Below, one piece after another: positions 17,748 to 26,626 of a stretch of 64,000 bases of DNA (positions are counted from its first letter, which is position 1; every line of letters starts with the position of its first letter). A program made the translations under genes and the position numbers. Source of the DNA: Pseudomonas orientalis (lineage in GTDB: Bacteria; Pseudomonadota; Gammaproteobacteria; Pseudomonadales; Pseudomonadaceae); the NCBI RefSeq assembly GCF_001439815.1, contig NZ_JYLM01000002.1:1-64000 (forward strand). Direction: 5' to 3'. Under the pieces are notes generated by a model. The model was not told the DNA's origin, made no database searches, and was given only the letters and a program-made list of their open reading frames with translations.

Positions 17748-17768
17748 TGATCTAATTCCGGTATCAAT
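17746..17768. promoter_or_regulatory. Candidate LysR operator
   Basis: ATTGAT (17746-17751) and ATCAAT (17763-17768) form a perfect inverted repeat with an 11-base gap, the T-N11-A geometry of LysR sites. It overlaps the first codon of the divergent lysR gene and lies about 86 bases before the MFS start. Confidence 0.55.
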
Positions 17769-17853
17769 CCAATGCCAGGTTAGATTAGACGGGAACAATG
17801 CCTGGCGTCCATCATCGAGCCGTCCCCAAAAAAATAATGAAAGGGAGTTGCCC

Positions 17854-19215
17854 GTGGATACCCTTCAAAATGCGCCGGACCCGAGCGTGCTTGCGCGCGC
17901 CGCCGCCAAGGTCAAGCGCCATGTGCTGCCGTTGTTCGTGGTGATGTTCATCGTCAACTACATCGACCGGGTCAATATCGGCTTCGTGCGCAGCCATCTG
18001 GAAACCGACCTGGGCATTGGCGCGGCGGCCTATGGCTTGGGCGCCGGGCTGTTTTTCATCGGTTATGCGATCTTCGAAGTGCCCTCCAACCTGCTGCTGC
18101 AACGCTACGGCGCGCGGGCCTGGTTGACGCGCATCATGTTCACCTGGGGCGCGGCCGCGATGGGCATGGCGTTCGTGCAGGGTGAAACCAGCTTCTACGT
18201 GTTGCGCTTTATCCTGGGCGCCGCCGAAGCCGGGTTCTTTCCCGGCATCATCTATTACTTCACCCAGTGGCTGCCGGCCAGCGAGCGCGGCAAGGCCATG
18301 GCGGTTTTCCTCAGTGGTTCGGCGATTGCCTCGGTGATCTCCGGGCCGGTGTCGGGCGCGTTGCTCAATGTCAGCGGGTTGAGCCTGCATGGCTGGCAAT
18401 GGATGTTCCTGATCGAAGGCTTCGCCTCCATCGTGCTGTGCGGCTTCGTGTGGTTCTGGCTGCAGTCCCATCCGCACCAGGCCAAGTGGCTCAGTACCGC
18501 GGAAAAACACGCGCTGGTCAGTGCCATTGCGCTCGAGCAACAGGCGCGCGAGGCGAGCCGGGGCGTGCGGCCGTCGATGTTCAAACTGCTCGCCGATGCG
18601 CAGATCGCCCTGTTCTGCTTTATCTACTTTTCCATCGCCCTGACTATTTACGGCGCCACGTTCTGGCTGCCGAGCATGATCAAGAAAATGGGCGACCTGG
18701 GTGACTTCCAGGTGGGCCTGTTCAATTCCATTCCCTGGTTGATTTCCATCGTCGCCATGTACGGCTTCGCCTCGCTGGCCAGCAAGTGGAAGCACCAGCA
18801 GGCGTGGGTGTCGCTGATGCTGGTGATCGCCGCGTTCGGCATGTTCATGTCCACCACCGGCGGGCCGGTGTTTGCGTTCGTCGCCATCTGTTTTGCCGCC
18901 ATCGGCTTCAAGGCCGCTTCGGCGCTGTTCTGGCCGATTCCCCAGGGGTACCTGGACGCGCGGGTCGCGGCGGCAGTGATTGCCTTGATCAATTCGGTCG
19001 GCAACCTGGGCGGTTTCGTGGCGCCCACTACGTTCGGTTTGCTGGAGCAGACCACGGGGTCGATCGAGGGCGGCCTCTACGGCCTGGCGGCCACTTCACT
19101 GGTGGCGGCGGTGCTGGTGTTTTTTGCCCGCACCGCACCGCGCGGCGGTACACCGTCCATTTCATCCACGGCACATCACACCGTGCGTTCAGGTCCACAG
19201 GGAGCCGTCTCTTGA
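17854..19215 (+). CDS. MFS sugar-acid transporter (ACS family, glucarate/galactarate type)
   Basis: The 453-residue permease has about 12 membrane helices. It has the anion:cation symporter signature in NYIDRVNIGFVRSHLETDLG near residue 42, FEVPSNLLLQRYGAR and AAEAGFFPGIIYYFTQWLP, as in GudP/GarP carriers. Start is GTG at 17854 with AAGGGAG eight bases upstream. Its TGA overlaps the TTG start of the next gene (TTGA), so uptake and the dehydratase-like enzyme are translationally coupled. Proton-driven uptake of an aldarate or related acid sugar is the likely role. Confidence 0.88.
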   Translation: MDTLQNAPDPSVLARAAAKVKRHVLPLFVVMFIVNYIDRVNIGFVRSHLETDLGIGAAAYGLGAGLFFIGYAIFEVPSNLLLQRYGARAWLTRIMFTWGAAAMGMAFVQGETSFYVLRFILGAAEAGFFPGIIYYFTQWLPASERGKAMAVFLSGSAIASVISGPVSGALLNVSGLSLHGWQWMFLIEGFASIVLCGFVWFWLQSHPHQAKWLSTAEKHALVSAIALEQQAREASRGVRPSMFKLLADAQIALFCFIYFSIALTIYGATFWLPSMIKKMGDLGDFQVGLFNSIPWLISIVAMYGFASLASKWKHQQAWVSLMLVIAAFGMFMSTTGGPVFAFVAICFAAIGFKAASALFWPIPQGYLDARVAAAVIALINSVGNLGGFVAPTTFGLLEQTTGSIEGGLYGLAATSLVAAVLVFFARTAPRGGTPSISSTAHHTVRSGPQGAVS

Positions 19216-20486
19216 AAATTGTCCGCGTCACCGTCACCCCGATTGCCTTTCGTGACCCGCCGCTGCTCAACGCCAGTGGCATCCACGAACCTTTCGCACT
19301 GCGCTCGATCATCGAGATTGAAAGCGACACCGGTTACATCGGCCTGGGCGAAAGCTATGGCGATGCGCCGGCACTGGCGATCCAGCAACAGGTCCAGCCA
19401 CAGCTGATCGGGCTCGACCCGTTCAACCTCAATGGCCTGCGTGCTGTGGTCCAGGCCACCGTGGCGGCGTACAGACCGCAGAGCATTGCTGGTGCGGAGC
19501 TGGCGCCGGGCTCACATGCCAGCAAAGCCGTGAGCAATGCCTATTCGGCGTTCGAAGTGGCGTTTCTCGACCTGCAGGCGCATGCGCTGGATGTGCCGCT
19601 GGTGGACCTGCTCGGCGGGGCGATTCGTGACCGGATCCCGTTCAGCGCCTACCTGTTTTTCAAATACGCCGAACATATCGATTCGCCCTACAAACCCGAC
19701 AGTTGGGGCGAGGCCCTGAGTGAAGTGCAGATCGTCGCCCAGGCCCGGCGCATGCTTGAAACCTACGGCTTCAAAAGCATCAAGCTCAAGGCCGGTGCGC
19801 TGGAGCCTGAGCACGAGGTGCGCTGCATCAAGGCGCTGAAAAAGGCGTTTCCGGGGGTGCCGCTGCGCATTGATCCGAACGGCAACTGGTCGTTGCACAC
19901 CTCGATTCGCATGGCCGAACTGCTGGGCGACGACCTGCAATATTACGAAGACCCGACGCCCGGCCTGGACGGCATGGCCGAGTTGCACGCACGCACCGGC
20001 TTGCCCCTGGCGACCAATATGGTAGTGACCGACTTTGACGAGTTTCGCCGCAGCGTGGCGTTGAACAGCGTGCAGATCGTGCTCGCCGACCACCATTACT
20101 GGGGTGGCCTGCGCGATACCCAGGTGCTGGCGAAAATGTGCCACACCTTTGGCCTGGGCGTGTCGATGCACTCCAACTCGCACCTGGGCATCAGCCTGAT
20201 GGCCATGGCCCATGTAGCGGCCGCGGTGCCCAACCTCGACTATGCCTGCGACACGCACTACCCGTGGCAGGAGCCGGACGAAGAAGTGATCAAGGGCGGC
20301 AAGGTGCCCATCGTCGACGGCTGCGTGAGCATCACCCGTGCGCCGGGGCTGGGGCTGGAGCTTGACCACGATCAGTTGGCCAAGCTGCATGACCAATACC
20401 TCAGTTGCGGCATCCGTCAGCGTGATGACGTGAAACAGATGCAGCGCTATCAACCGGACTGGAAAACGCTCAAGCCGCGTTTCTGA
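19212..20486 (+). CDS. Glucarate-dehydratase-like enolase superfamily enzyme
   Basis: The 424-residue enzyme has an N-terminal capping domain and a TIM barrel. Catalytic features of the glucarate dehydratase group are visible: SIKLKAG (KxK base), DPNGNW and YYEDPTPG (Mg2+ ligands), ATNMVVTDF (Asn), QIVLADHHYWGG and MHSNSHLGISL (His base). The family removes water from D-glucarate to give 5-keto-4-deoxyglucarate. Start is TTG 19212, within the stop of the MFS gene. No aldolase or reductase follows, so later steps must be encoded elsewhere; the exact aldarate is unproven. Confidence 0.85.
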   Translation: MKIVRVTVTPIAFRDPPLLNASGIHEPFALRSIIEIESDTGYIGLGESYGDAPALAIQQQVQPQLIGLDPFNLNGLRAVVQATVAAYRPQSIAGAELAPGSHASKAVSNAYSAFEVAFLDLQAHALDVPLVDLLGGAIRDRIPFSAYLFFKYAEHIDSPYKPDSWGEALSEVQIVAQARRMLETYGFKSIKLKAGALEPEHEVRCIKALKKAFPGVPLRIDPNGNWSLHTSIRMAELLGDDLQYYEDPTPGLDGMAELHARTGLPLATNMVVTDFDEFRRSVALNSVQIVLADHHYWGGLRDTQVLAKMCHTFGLGVSMHSNSHLGISLMAMAHVAAAVPNLDYACDTHYPWQEPDEEVIKGGKVPIVDGCVSITRAPGLGLELDHDQLAKLHDQYLSCGIRQRDDVKQMQRYQPDWKTLKPRF

Positions 20487-20503
20487 AGCAGGTCGCTTGC
20501 TTT

Positions 20504-20542
20504 GCCCGGTGACGCATCCGCGTGTGTCGCCGGGCTTTTTTT
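20504..20542 (+). terminator. Rho-independent terminator
   Basis: GCCCGGTGAC (20504-20513) pairs with GTCGCCGGGC (20526-20535) with one G-T wobble, followed by a run of T. It ends the dehydratase operon just before the convergent lysR gene. Confidence 0.85.
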
Positions 20543-20545
20543 CCC

Positions 20546-21484
20546 TCAGTCGACGAATCGAAACCCGCCGGCCAACTGCGCCTTCAAAAAGCCCACCAGC
20601 GCACTCACCGACTTCGGCACATGGGGCGAGTACGGCCGGATCAGGTAGATCTCATCGGCAAACGCGCCCTTGAGCGTCCAACCTTTCAATACCTGCACCA
20701 GCTTGCCCTCGGCCAGCGCCGCGTGGGCGCTGAAGTCCGGCAGCAGGGCGATGCCCAAGTGGTTGAGCGCGGCGTCGCGCAGGGCTTCGCTGTTGTTGGT
20801 GGCGAAGCTGCCGGCGATGGGGACGGTCAGGCGTTCGATGTGCTGGCTGCCGCGTTCGAAGGTCCAGGCCGGCTGGTCGGTGCCGCGCGGGTAGAACAGA
20901 CAGTTGTGCGCCGACAGCTCGCTCGGCGCGCCGGGTTCGCCATGGCGCTGCAGATACTCGCGGGTGGCGACCAGCACCGAGGCGGTGTCGCAGAGTTTCC
21001 AGGCCACATGGGTTTCGGGGATCTGGAAGCCATGGCGCACGGCCAGGTCGTAGCCTTCGGCGACCAGTGAACTCAAGGCGTCGGACACGTCCAGTTGAAT
21101 GCGCACCTGCGGGTATTGCAGCAAGAATTGCGGCAGGTGCGGCACCAGTTGTTGCCGGGCGAACGCCACCGGGGCGGTCAGCCGCACCAGGCCACGGACT
21201 TCCCCGGCCTGGTCGCGCACCGAAGAAAAGCTGCGGGCGATGTGTTCATAGGCGCTGCGCACCTCGCGGGTCAACGACAGCCCCGCGTCGGTCAGCCGAA
21301 CGCTGCGCGTGGTGCGTGTGACCAGCCGGGTGCCGGTGGCCTTTTCCAGGTCGGAAATACGCTGGCTCACCGCCGATTTGCTCACGCCCAGGCGCGTCGC
21401 GGCGGCGGTGTAGGTGCCTTGTTCTTCCAGCACCGACAGCCAGTGAATGTGGGTCCACAGCCCTTCGATCTCGGCTTTTTCCAT
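20546..21484 (-). CDS. LysR-family regulator divergent from mmsA
   Basis: The 312-residue LysR protein has a winged helix (IHWLSVLEEQGTYTAAATRL ... SKSAVSQRISDLEKATG, about 8-60) and a binding domain starting GEVRGLVRLTAPVAFARQQL. It belongs to the CrgA-like/single-TF LysR group by its YDLAVRHG and YPRG motifs. Start MEKAEIEGLW at 21484. It is divergent from the semialdehyde dehydrogenase gene with about 108 bases between them, so it is the probable local regulator. Confidence 0.85.
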   Translation of the reverse strand: MEKAEIEGLWTHIHWLSVLEEQGTYTAAATRLGVSKSAVSQRISDLEKATGTRLVTRTTRSVRLTDAGLSLTREVRSAYEHIARSFSSVRDQAGEVRGLVRLTAPVAFARQQLVPHLPQFLLQYPQVRIQLDVSDALSSLVAEGYDLAVRHGFQIPETHVAWKLCDTASVLVATREYLQRHGEPGAPSELSAHNCLFYPRGTDQPAWTFERGSQHIERLTVPIAGSFATNNSEALRDAALNHLGIALLPDFSAHAALAEGKLVQVLKGWTLKGAFADEIYLIRPYSPHVPKSVSALVGFLKAQLAGGFRFVD

Positions 21485-21490
21485 GGGTGT

Positions 21491-21512
21491 ATTGTTCGCC
21501 AGGTTGCACAAT
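21491..21512. promoter_or_regulatory. Candidate LysR site upstream of mmsA
   Basis: ATTGT (21491-21495) and ACAAT (21508-21512) are an inverted pair with a 12-base gap, in the intergenic region shared by the lysR and mmsA genes. The match is short, so this is tentative. Confidence 0.3.
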
Positions 21513-21592
21513 AAGTTCAGGATTCTGCTCTGGTTCGGAACAAAGCGAAAGCCTAAGGTGGGTGCCAACGCCAACTACCTGGAGCGCCTGCC

Positions 21593-23092
21593 ATGTCCAC
21601 TACCCTTGAGCACTACATCAACGACCAGCGCGTGAGCCGCGATGATCGCTATCAGGACGTCTACAACCCGGCCACCGGTGAAGTCACCGCGCGCGTGGCC
21701 CTGGCCAGCCGCCAGACCGTGGCCGAAGCCGTCGGCGCCGCCCAGGCCGCCTTCGCCGGCTGGGCCGACACCCCGCCGATCCGCCGCGCCCGTGTGCTGT
21801 TCCAATACCTGCACCTGCTGCGCGAACGCAAGGACGATCTGGCGCGCATCATCGTCGCCGAACACGGCAAGGTCTTTACCGATGCCCAGGGCGAAGTCGA
21901 CCGTGGCATCGACATCCTCGAATTCGCCTGCGGCATTCCCAACCTGCTCAAGGGCGAACATTCCGACCAGGTTTCCCGTGGCATGGACAACTGGACCCTG
22001 CGCCAGCCCCTGGGCGTAGTGGCCGGCGTGACGCCGTTCAACTTCCCGGTGATGGTACCGATGTGGATGTACCCGATTGCCATTGCGGCGGGCAACACCT
22101 TCATCCTCAAGCCAAGCCCCACCGACCCGAGCGCCTCGTTGTTCATGGCCGAGTTGCTGCGCGAAGCGGGCTTGCCCAAGGGCGTGTTCAACGTGGTGCA
22201 GGGCGACAAGGAAGCGGTGGACGCGCTGATCGAACACCCGGACGTCAAGGCGGTGAGCTTTGTCGGTTCCACGCCGATTGCCCAATACATCTACGAGAGC
22301 GGCGCGCGCAACGGCAAGCGCGTGCAAGGCCTGGGCGGTGCGAAAAACCATATGGTGGTGATGCCCGACGCGGATATCGAGCGCACCGTCGATGCCCTGA
22401 TGGGCGCCGCCTACGGCAGTGCCGGCGAGCGCTGCATGGCGATCTCGGTGGCGGTGCTGGTGGGGGATGTGGGTGACAAAGTGATTGCGGCCTTGACCGA
22501 ACGCGCCAAGACCCTGCGCATCACCGATGGCCGCGATTTGAAAGCCGAAATGGGGCCGATTGTGTCGAAGGTGGCGCTGGAACGCATCCGTGGCTATATC
22601 GAGCAGGGCGTCCAAGCCGGTGCGCACTTGCTGCTCGATGGCCGTGACTACGTGCCCACCGAACCCGGCCTGGAAAAGGGCTTCTGGCTCGGCGCCACGC
22701 TGTTCGACCACGTGACCCGGGACATGAGCATCTACCGCGAAGAGATCTTCGGCCCGGTACTGGCCTGTGTGCGCGTCAACGACTTTGCCGAAGCCGTGAA
22801 GCTGGTCAACGACCACGAGTTCGGCAACGGCGTCAGCTGCTTCACCCGCGACGGCCACATCGCCCGCGAATTTGCGCGGCGCATCGAAGTGGGCATGGTC
22901 GGCATCAACGTACCGATCCCGGTGCCGATGGCCTGGCATGGGTTTGGTGGCTGGAAGAAGAGCCTGTTTGGCGACATGCATGCCTATGGCACCGAAGGCG
23001 TGCGTTTCTATACCAAGCAGAAGTCGATCATGCAGCGCTGGTCGGAGAGTATCGAGCAGGGCGCGGAGTTTGCGATGCCCGTGTCCAAGTAA
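21593..23092 (+). CDS. mmsA: CoA-acylating (methyl)malonate-semialdehyde dehydrogenase
   Basis: This 499-residue aldehyde dehydrogenase is of the MmsA/IolA/BauC group. It has [70 protein letters not shown] and the catalytic Cys in [12 protein letters not shown]; the group's Asn replaces the usual general-base Glu. It converts methylmalonate or malonate semialdehyde plus CoA and NAD+ to propionyl- or acetyl-CoA with CO2 loss, in valine, inositol or beta-alanine breakdown. No mmsB reductase or omega-transaminase is beside it, so which pathway it serves is open. Confidence 0.9.
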   Translation: MSTTLEHYINDQRVSRDDRYQDVYNPATGEVTARVALASRQTVAEAVGAAQAAFAGWADTPPIRRARVLFQYLHLLRERKDDLARIIVAEHGKVFTDAQGEVDRGIDILEFACGIPNLLKGEHSDQVSRGMDNWTLRQPLGVVAGVTPFNFPVMVPMWMYPIAIAAGNTFILKPSPTDPSASLFMAELLREAGLPKGVFNVVQGDKEAVDALIEHPDVKAVSFVGSTPIAQYIYESGARNGKRVQGLGGAKNHMVVMPDADIERTVDALMGAAYGSAGERCMAISVAVLVGDVGDKVIAALTERAKTLRITDGRDLKAEMGPIVSKVALERIRGYIEQGVQAGAHLLLDGRDYVPTEPGLEKGFWLGATLFDHVTRDMSIYREEIFGPVLACVRVNDFAEAVKLVNDHEFGNGVSCFTRDGHIAREFARRIEVGMVGINVPIPVPMAWHGFGGWKKSLFGDMHAYGTEGVRFYTKQKSIMQRWSESIEQGAEFAMPVSK

Positions 23093-23118
23093 AGTCTCAC
23101 AGGCCCTGTAGATCCGAG

Positions 23119-23207
23119 TGTGGGAGGGGGCTTGCCCCCGATAGCGGAGTATCAGTCACCCTCGATGTGCCTGAAGCACTGCTATCGGGGGCAAGCCCCC
23201 TCCCACA
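23119..23207. repeat. Element A REPIN, copy 4
   Basis: Inverted REP arms around GAGTATCAGTCACC, between the convergent mmsA gene and the first DUF6124-like gene; it is the head of the first unit of the gene/REPIN array. Confidence 0.9.
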
Positions 23208-23220
23208 GGTTTTACCGCAT

Positions 23221-23529
23221 TCAGGCAGTGGGTTTTGTAGAGGTCAGGCACTCGATGGATCGATCCACCGTGGTCTTGGCAATTTCCAGCAGGTGCCACA
23301 CTGCCAGGATTTTCGCCCGCTCGGGGCTTTGCAGCAGTTCGCCACAGTCCAGGGCGGTGGCGGAGGCGCTGTCGAGCAAACTGGCGGTGTAGAGCAGGGC
23401 GTCTTCGAAGCTCAGGTCTTCGTTGACCGAGTGGAAGCCCTGGGTGGGCAGGTAGTGGTCGATGGCGCGGTTGAACGCGGCGCGGTCTTTTGCGGGGTCA
23501 AACGGTGGATCTGGCTGGACTTTATTCAT
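23221..23529 (-). CDS. DUF6124-like protein, paralogue 1
   Basis: This 102-residue soluble helical protein starts MNKVQPDPPFDPAKDRAAFN and has RAIDHYLPTQGFHSVNEDLS, LYTASLLDSASATALDCGEL and LLEIAKTTVDRSIECL. It resembles the Pseudomonas DUF6124/DUF3077-type families (Pro-rich start, 'RA.D.YL', helical bundle); function is unknown. It is nearly identical to the protein at 24135-24443, and a third, broken copy lies between them. A structured leader sits 40-200 bases upstream of the ATG. Confidence 0.75.
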   Translation of the reverse strand: MNKVQPDPPFDPAKDRAAFNRAIDHYLPTQGFHSVNEDLSFEDALLYTASLLDSASATALDCGELLQSPERAKILAVWHLLEIAKTTVDRSIECLTSTKPTA

Positions 23530-23568
23530 GCTGCAATTCCTCGTGTGGTTTGGTACCGACCCCCGGCG

Positions 23569-23730
23569 CGACTAAACGATGGGTGGCGGCTGTACGCAGG
23601 TTAGTCGACCGGCCACAAGGAAAATCCGGCGCACCCGGAGGTGCCCTGCGCACAGCCACCATAAAACTTGATGGACCATGCGCCTTGTGACATTCCGGGC
23701 GACTAAACCCGATCACTGAATTGGCAGTGA
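23569..23730 (-). ncRNA. Candidate structured leader, copy 1
   Basis: Upstream of paralogue 1, several stems can be drawn: CGACTAA 23569-23575 with TTAGTCG 23601-23607; 23582-23600 with 23645-23660; GCACC 23631-23635 with GGTGC 23640-23644; CACAAGG 23614-23620 with CCTTGTG 23683-23689; TCACTG 23713-23718 with CAGTGA 23725-23730. A second CGACTAA at 23700-23706 could compete for TTAGTCG. The other copy (24486-24644) changes both sides of two stems. It is read as a 5' leader because of its place before the minus-strand gene; an independent small RNA is also possible. Confidence 0.6.
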
Positions 23731-23801
23731 CGGAACGCAGACTAGCCAGCGATTCCAGCAGGCACAAGGCGGCAGGGATTGTCTAGGAAACGTCCTGCAA
23801 T

Positions 23802-23832
23802 TTAAAGGGACACGCCTTGCTGGCCCTTTAAA
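23802..23832. repeat. TTAAAGGG inverted repeat, copy 1
   Basis: TTAAAGGG and CCCTTTAA pair across about 15 bases. The surrounding 80 bases are identical to those at 24685-24765 in the second unit. It probably marks the outer end of the leader region. Confidence 0.6.
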
Positions 23833-23880
23833 AACCATGACCAAATGCCACCAATCCCAAGTTTTGCAATGCAGACAAAA

Positions 23881-23969
23881 TGTGGGAGGGAGCTTGCTCC
23901 CGATAGCGGTGGGTCAGTCAATATCCATTTATCTGACCCACCGCCATCGGGGGCAAGCCCCCTCCCACA
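23881..23969. repeat. Element A REPIN, copy 5
   Basis: Inverted REP arms around GTGGGTCAGTCA; it precedes the broken third copy of the DUF6124-like gene. Confidence 0.9.
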
Positions 23970-23970
23970 G

Positions 23971-24048
23971 TTTGACCGCGTTCAGGCAGTGGATTTTGTA
24001 CAGGTCCGGCACTCGATGGAGCGTGGTCCTGGCAACTTCCGGCCATGC
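23971..24048 (-). pseudogene. Remnant of a third DUF6124-like gene
   Basis: Bases 23971-24040 match the 3' ends of the two intact paralogues (stop at 23982-23984, TTCAGGCAGTGG, ACTCGATGGAGCG), but a 7-base deletion breaks the frame. After about 70 bases the match jumps to sequence normally found beyond the leader (ATGCCACCAACC). Only about 20 codons survive, with no start. Confidence 0.8.
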
Positions 24049-24078
24049 CACCAACCTCACTGTTGGAATGCAGACCAA

Positions 24079-24120
24079 TGTGGGAGGGGGCTTGCCCCCG
24101 ATGGCTGAGTGTCAGTCACT
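24079..24120. repeat. Half element A (single REP arm)
   Basis: One arm, TGTGGGAGGGGGCTTGCCCC, with GTGTCAGTCAC and no inverted partner. The partner was presumably lost by deletion before the second intact paralogue. Confidence 0.8.
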
Positions 24121-24134
24121 AGTTTTTACCGCGT

Positions 24135-24443
24135 TCAGGCAGCGGGTTTTGTACAGGTCAGGCATTCGATGGAGCGATCTACCGTGGTCTTGGCAATTTC
24201 CAGTAAGTGCCATACCGCCAGGATCTTTGCCCGCTCGGGGCTTTGCAGCAGTTCGCCACAGTCCAGGGCGGTGGCGGAGGCGCTGTCGAGCAAACTGGCG
24301 GTGTAGAGCAGGGCGTCTTCGAAGCTCAGGTCTTCGTTGACCGAGTGGAAGCCCTGGGTGGGCAGGTAGTGGTCGATGGCGCGGTTGAAGGCGGCGCGGT
24401 CTTTTGCGGGATCGTGGGGTGGGTCGGGTAGGACTTTGTTCAT
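24135..24443 (-). CDS. DUF6124-like protein, paralogue 2
   Basis: This 102-residue protein differs from paralogue 1 at only a few residues (start MNKVLPDPPHDPAKDRAAFN; end ECLTCTKPAA). It has the same helical layout with no signal or membrane segment. It has its own copy of the structured leader 43-201 bases upstream. That the frame stayed open after duplication while the middle copy decayed suggests the protein is, or was until recently, selected. Function unknown. Confidence 0.75.
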   Translation of the reverse strand: MNKVLPDPPHDPAKDRAAFNRAIDHYLPTQGFHSVNEDLSFEDALLYTASLLDSASATALDCGELLQSPERAKILAVWHLLEIAKTTVDRSIECLTCTKPAA

Positions 24444-24485
24444 GGTGTCTTTCCTGTCTGAATATCAAGGAGCTGACACGTTTCG

Positions 24486-24644
24486 CGACTAAACGAAGGT
24501 GGCGGCTGTACGCAGGTTAGTCGACCGGTCAGAACAGGAACCCGGCGCGCCCGAGGGCGCCCTGCGCACAGCCACCATGAAGCTTCATGGGACATGCGCC
24601 TGTTCAAATCCGGGCGACTAAACCCGATCACTGATGAGCAGTGA
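24486..24644 (-). ncRNA. Candidate structured leader, copy 2
   Basis: Same stem set as 23569-23730: CGACTAA 24486-24492 with TTAGTCG 24517-24523; 24498-24516 with 24561-24576; GCGCC 24547-24551 with GGCGC 24556-24560; GAACAGG 24532-24538 with CCTGTTC 24599-24605; a CCATGAAG/CTTCATGG palindrome at 24575-24590; TCACTG 24628-24633 with CAGTGA 24639-24644. Relative to copy 1, GCACC/GGTGC has become GCGCC/GGCGC and CACAAGG/CCTTGTG has become GAACAGG/CCTGTTC, so pairing is kept while sequence changes. Confidence 0.62.
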
Positions 24645-24716
24645 CGGAGCGCAGACTAGCCAGCGATTCCAGCAGGCACAAGGCGGCAGGGATTGTCTAG
24701 GAAACGTCCTGCAATT

Positions 24717-24747
24717 TAAAGGGACACGCCTTGCTGGCCCTTTAAAA
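24717..24747. repeat. TTAAAGGG inverted repeat, copy 2
   Basis: Second copy of the hairpin at 23802-23832, within an 80-base block that is identical in both units. A degenerate REP-like stretch (ATGGGAGCTGGCTTGCCTGC) follows at about 24801. Confidence 0.6.
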
Positions 24748-24765
24748 ACCATGACCAAATGCCAC

Positions 24766-25335
24766 TAACCCCGCCGATCCAACAGTGGAATGCGGGCAAG
24801 ATGGGAGCTGGCTTGCCTGCGATAGCCTTGGGTATCTACACAACTTTCAAAGGCTGACAAATCTCCCTCCATATTAAACAATAAAGTATTCGACGGCTCG
24901 CCGCGTCTTCACTAACCGTTTTGATACTTCGTAAGTGTGGGTCGTAGAGGGGATGCGCTGCGAGTGCTTTTATGTCGACAGCAACTAAGCTGACAACTAA
25001 GCGCTCGGTTTAATTTGGCGTGCAATACCATTAAGTGCAGAAAAATAACGGCCCCGGCCCGCAACCCTCCTGTCTGGTAGTTGAGTAGCTAGCTTTCTAG
25101 TTGCTGATCGTTGATTGTAAGTGCCACTGTCTTTATATCAAGGATATAAATACAGTGATGGCCTTTGTAATCTAAATAATTCTTCACGTTGCGACAGCCA
25201 GGCTTCCATGTTAAACCTTGCTCCGCACGTTAAGGCCAACTCTGGCTCGCTCTTTTCAGTCAGCAGCAAGTTGCTGGCTGTCATGTGTTATTCAATCTTC
25301 GCTTGTCACTTAAGCGTCAGTAAAAGGACATCATC
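24766..25335 (+). promoter_or_regulatory. Long non-coding region upstream of levansucrase
   Basis: About 570 bases without a credible gene, lower in GC than the flanking genes, lead into the levansucrase start (AAAAGGACATCATC before the ATG). It holds a strong palindrome at 25125-25157. Pseudomonas syringae lsc genes are known to use an unusually long upstream region, so a distant promoter is plausible here, but I cannot place it. Confidence 0.5.
25125..25157. promoter_or_regulatory. Long palindrome upstream of levansucrase
   Basis: CACTGTCTTTATATC and GATATAAATACAGTG pair over 15 positions with one mismatch and an AAG loop, about 180 bases before the ATG. It could be a regulator's binding site or a leader hairpin. 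Confidence 0.55.
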
Positions 25336-26586
25336 ATGAAACACGCGAATCACACACCCACTCGCTGGACTCGGGCCGATGCGCTGAAAGTTAATGAGAA
25401 TGACCCGACGACCACGCAGCCGTTAGTGCGTCCTGACTTTCCTGTCATGAGTGACACGGTATTTATCTGGGACACCATGCCATTGCGTGAACTCGATGGC
25501 ACCGTGGTATCCGTCAATGGCTGGTCGGTGATCTTCACACTCACCGCCGACCGCCGTCCCCACGATCCGCAATTCATCAATGCCGACGGCCGCTACGACA
25601 TCAAGCGCGACTGGGAAGATCGCCATGGCCATGCGCGTATCTGCTACTGGTACTCGCGCACCGGCAAGGACTGGATCTTCGGCGGTCGTGTCATGGCCGA
25701 AGGGGTTTCGCCGACCACCCGTGAATGGGCCGGTACACCAATCCTGCTCAATAACGCCGGTGATATCGACCTGTATTACACCTGTGTCACCCCCGGAGCG
25801 ACGATTGCCAAAGTGCGCGGCCGGGTTGTCACCTCCGACAGCGGTGTGGAGCTGCAAGGCTTTAGCCAGGTCAAGTCGCTGTTCGACGCCGACGGCACCT
25901 ATTACCAAACCGAAGCGCAGAACGCGACCTGGAACTTCCGCGATCCCAGCCCGTTTATCGACCCTGTGGATGGCAAGTTGTACATGGTGTTTGAAGGCAA
26001 CGTCGCCGGCGAGCGCGGGACACATGAAGTGGGCCCCAATGAGCTGGGGTTGGTGCCACCGGGGCACGAGGACGTGGGCGGGGCGCGCTATCAGGTCGGC
26101 TGCATCGGCATTGCCGTCGCCAAGGACCTCAACGGTGACGAATGGGAGATCCTGCCGCCGCTGGTGACCGCCGTCGGCGTGAACGATCAAACCGAGCGGC
26201 CGCACTATGTGTTTCAGGACGGCAAGTATTACCTGTTCACCATCAGTCACAAATTCACCTACGCCGATGGCGTGACGGGGCCGGATGGCGTCTATGGGTT
26301 CGTCAGCGATCATCTGTTCGGCCCTTACACACCCATGAATGCCTCCGGGCTGGTGCTCGGCAACCCGCCTTCGCAGCCGTTCCAGACGTATTCGCACTGC
26401 GTGATGCCCAACGGCCTGGTAACGTCGTTTATCGACAGCGTGCCCACCAACGGCGATGACTACCGCATCGGCGGCACCGAAGCGCCCACCGTCAGGATCG
26501 TATTGAAGGGTGACCGCTCGTTTGTGCAGGAGGCTTATGACTATGGGTACATCCCCGCAATGCGTGATGTCGTGTTGAACCAGTGA
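25336..26586 (+). CDS. lsc: Levansucrase (GH68)
   Basis: This 416-residue secreted fructosyltransferase splits sucrose and builds levan. The catalytic triad of GH68 is visible: nucleophile D46 in WDTMPLR, transition-state D203 in FRDPSPF, and acid/base E287 in DQTERPH. There is no classical signal peptide, as for the P. syringae Lsc proteins, and length is close to theirs (about 430). Start MKHANHTPT follows AAAAGGA. The gene stands alone, with a 570-base upstream region and a REPIN just after it; no regulator gene is adjacent. Confidence 0.95.
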   Translation: MKHANHTPTRWTRADALKVNENDPTTTQPLVRPDFPVMSDTVFIWDTMPLRELDGTVVSVNGWSVIFTLTADRRPHDPQFINADGRYDIKRDWEDRHGHARICYWYSRTGKDWIFGGRVMAEGVSPTTREWAGTPILLNNAGDIDLYYTCVTPGATIAKVRGRVVTSDSGVELQGFSQVKSLFDADGTYYQTEAQNATWNFRDPSPFIDPVDGKLYMVFEGNVAGERGTHEVGPNELGLVPPGHEDVGGARYQVGCIGIAVAKDLNGDEWEILPPLVTAVGVNDQTERPHYVFQDGKYYLFTISHKFTYADGVTGPDGVYGFVSDHLFGPYTPMNASGLVLGNPPSQPFQTYSHCVMPNGLVTSFIDSVPTNGDDYRIGGTEAPTVRIVLKGDRSFVQEAYDYGYIPAMRDVVLNQ

Positions 26587-26626
26587 CTGTCTGACGGCAA
26601 TTTATCAGCAGATAAAATGCTGCAAA

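Noticed and set aside
23800..23832. TTAAAGGG hairpin as a rho-independent terminator
   Set aside because: No T-run of useful length follows on either strand, and it lies upstream of the leader rather than after a gene.
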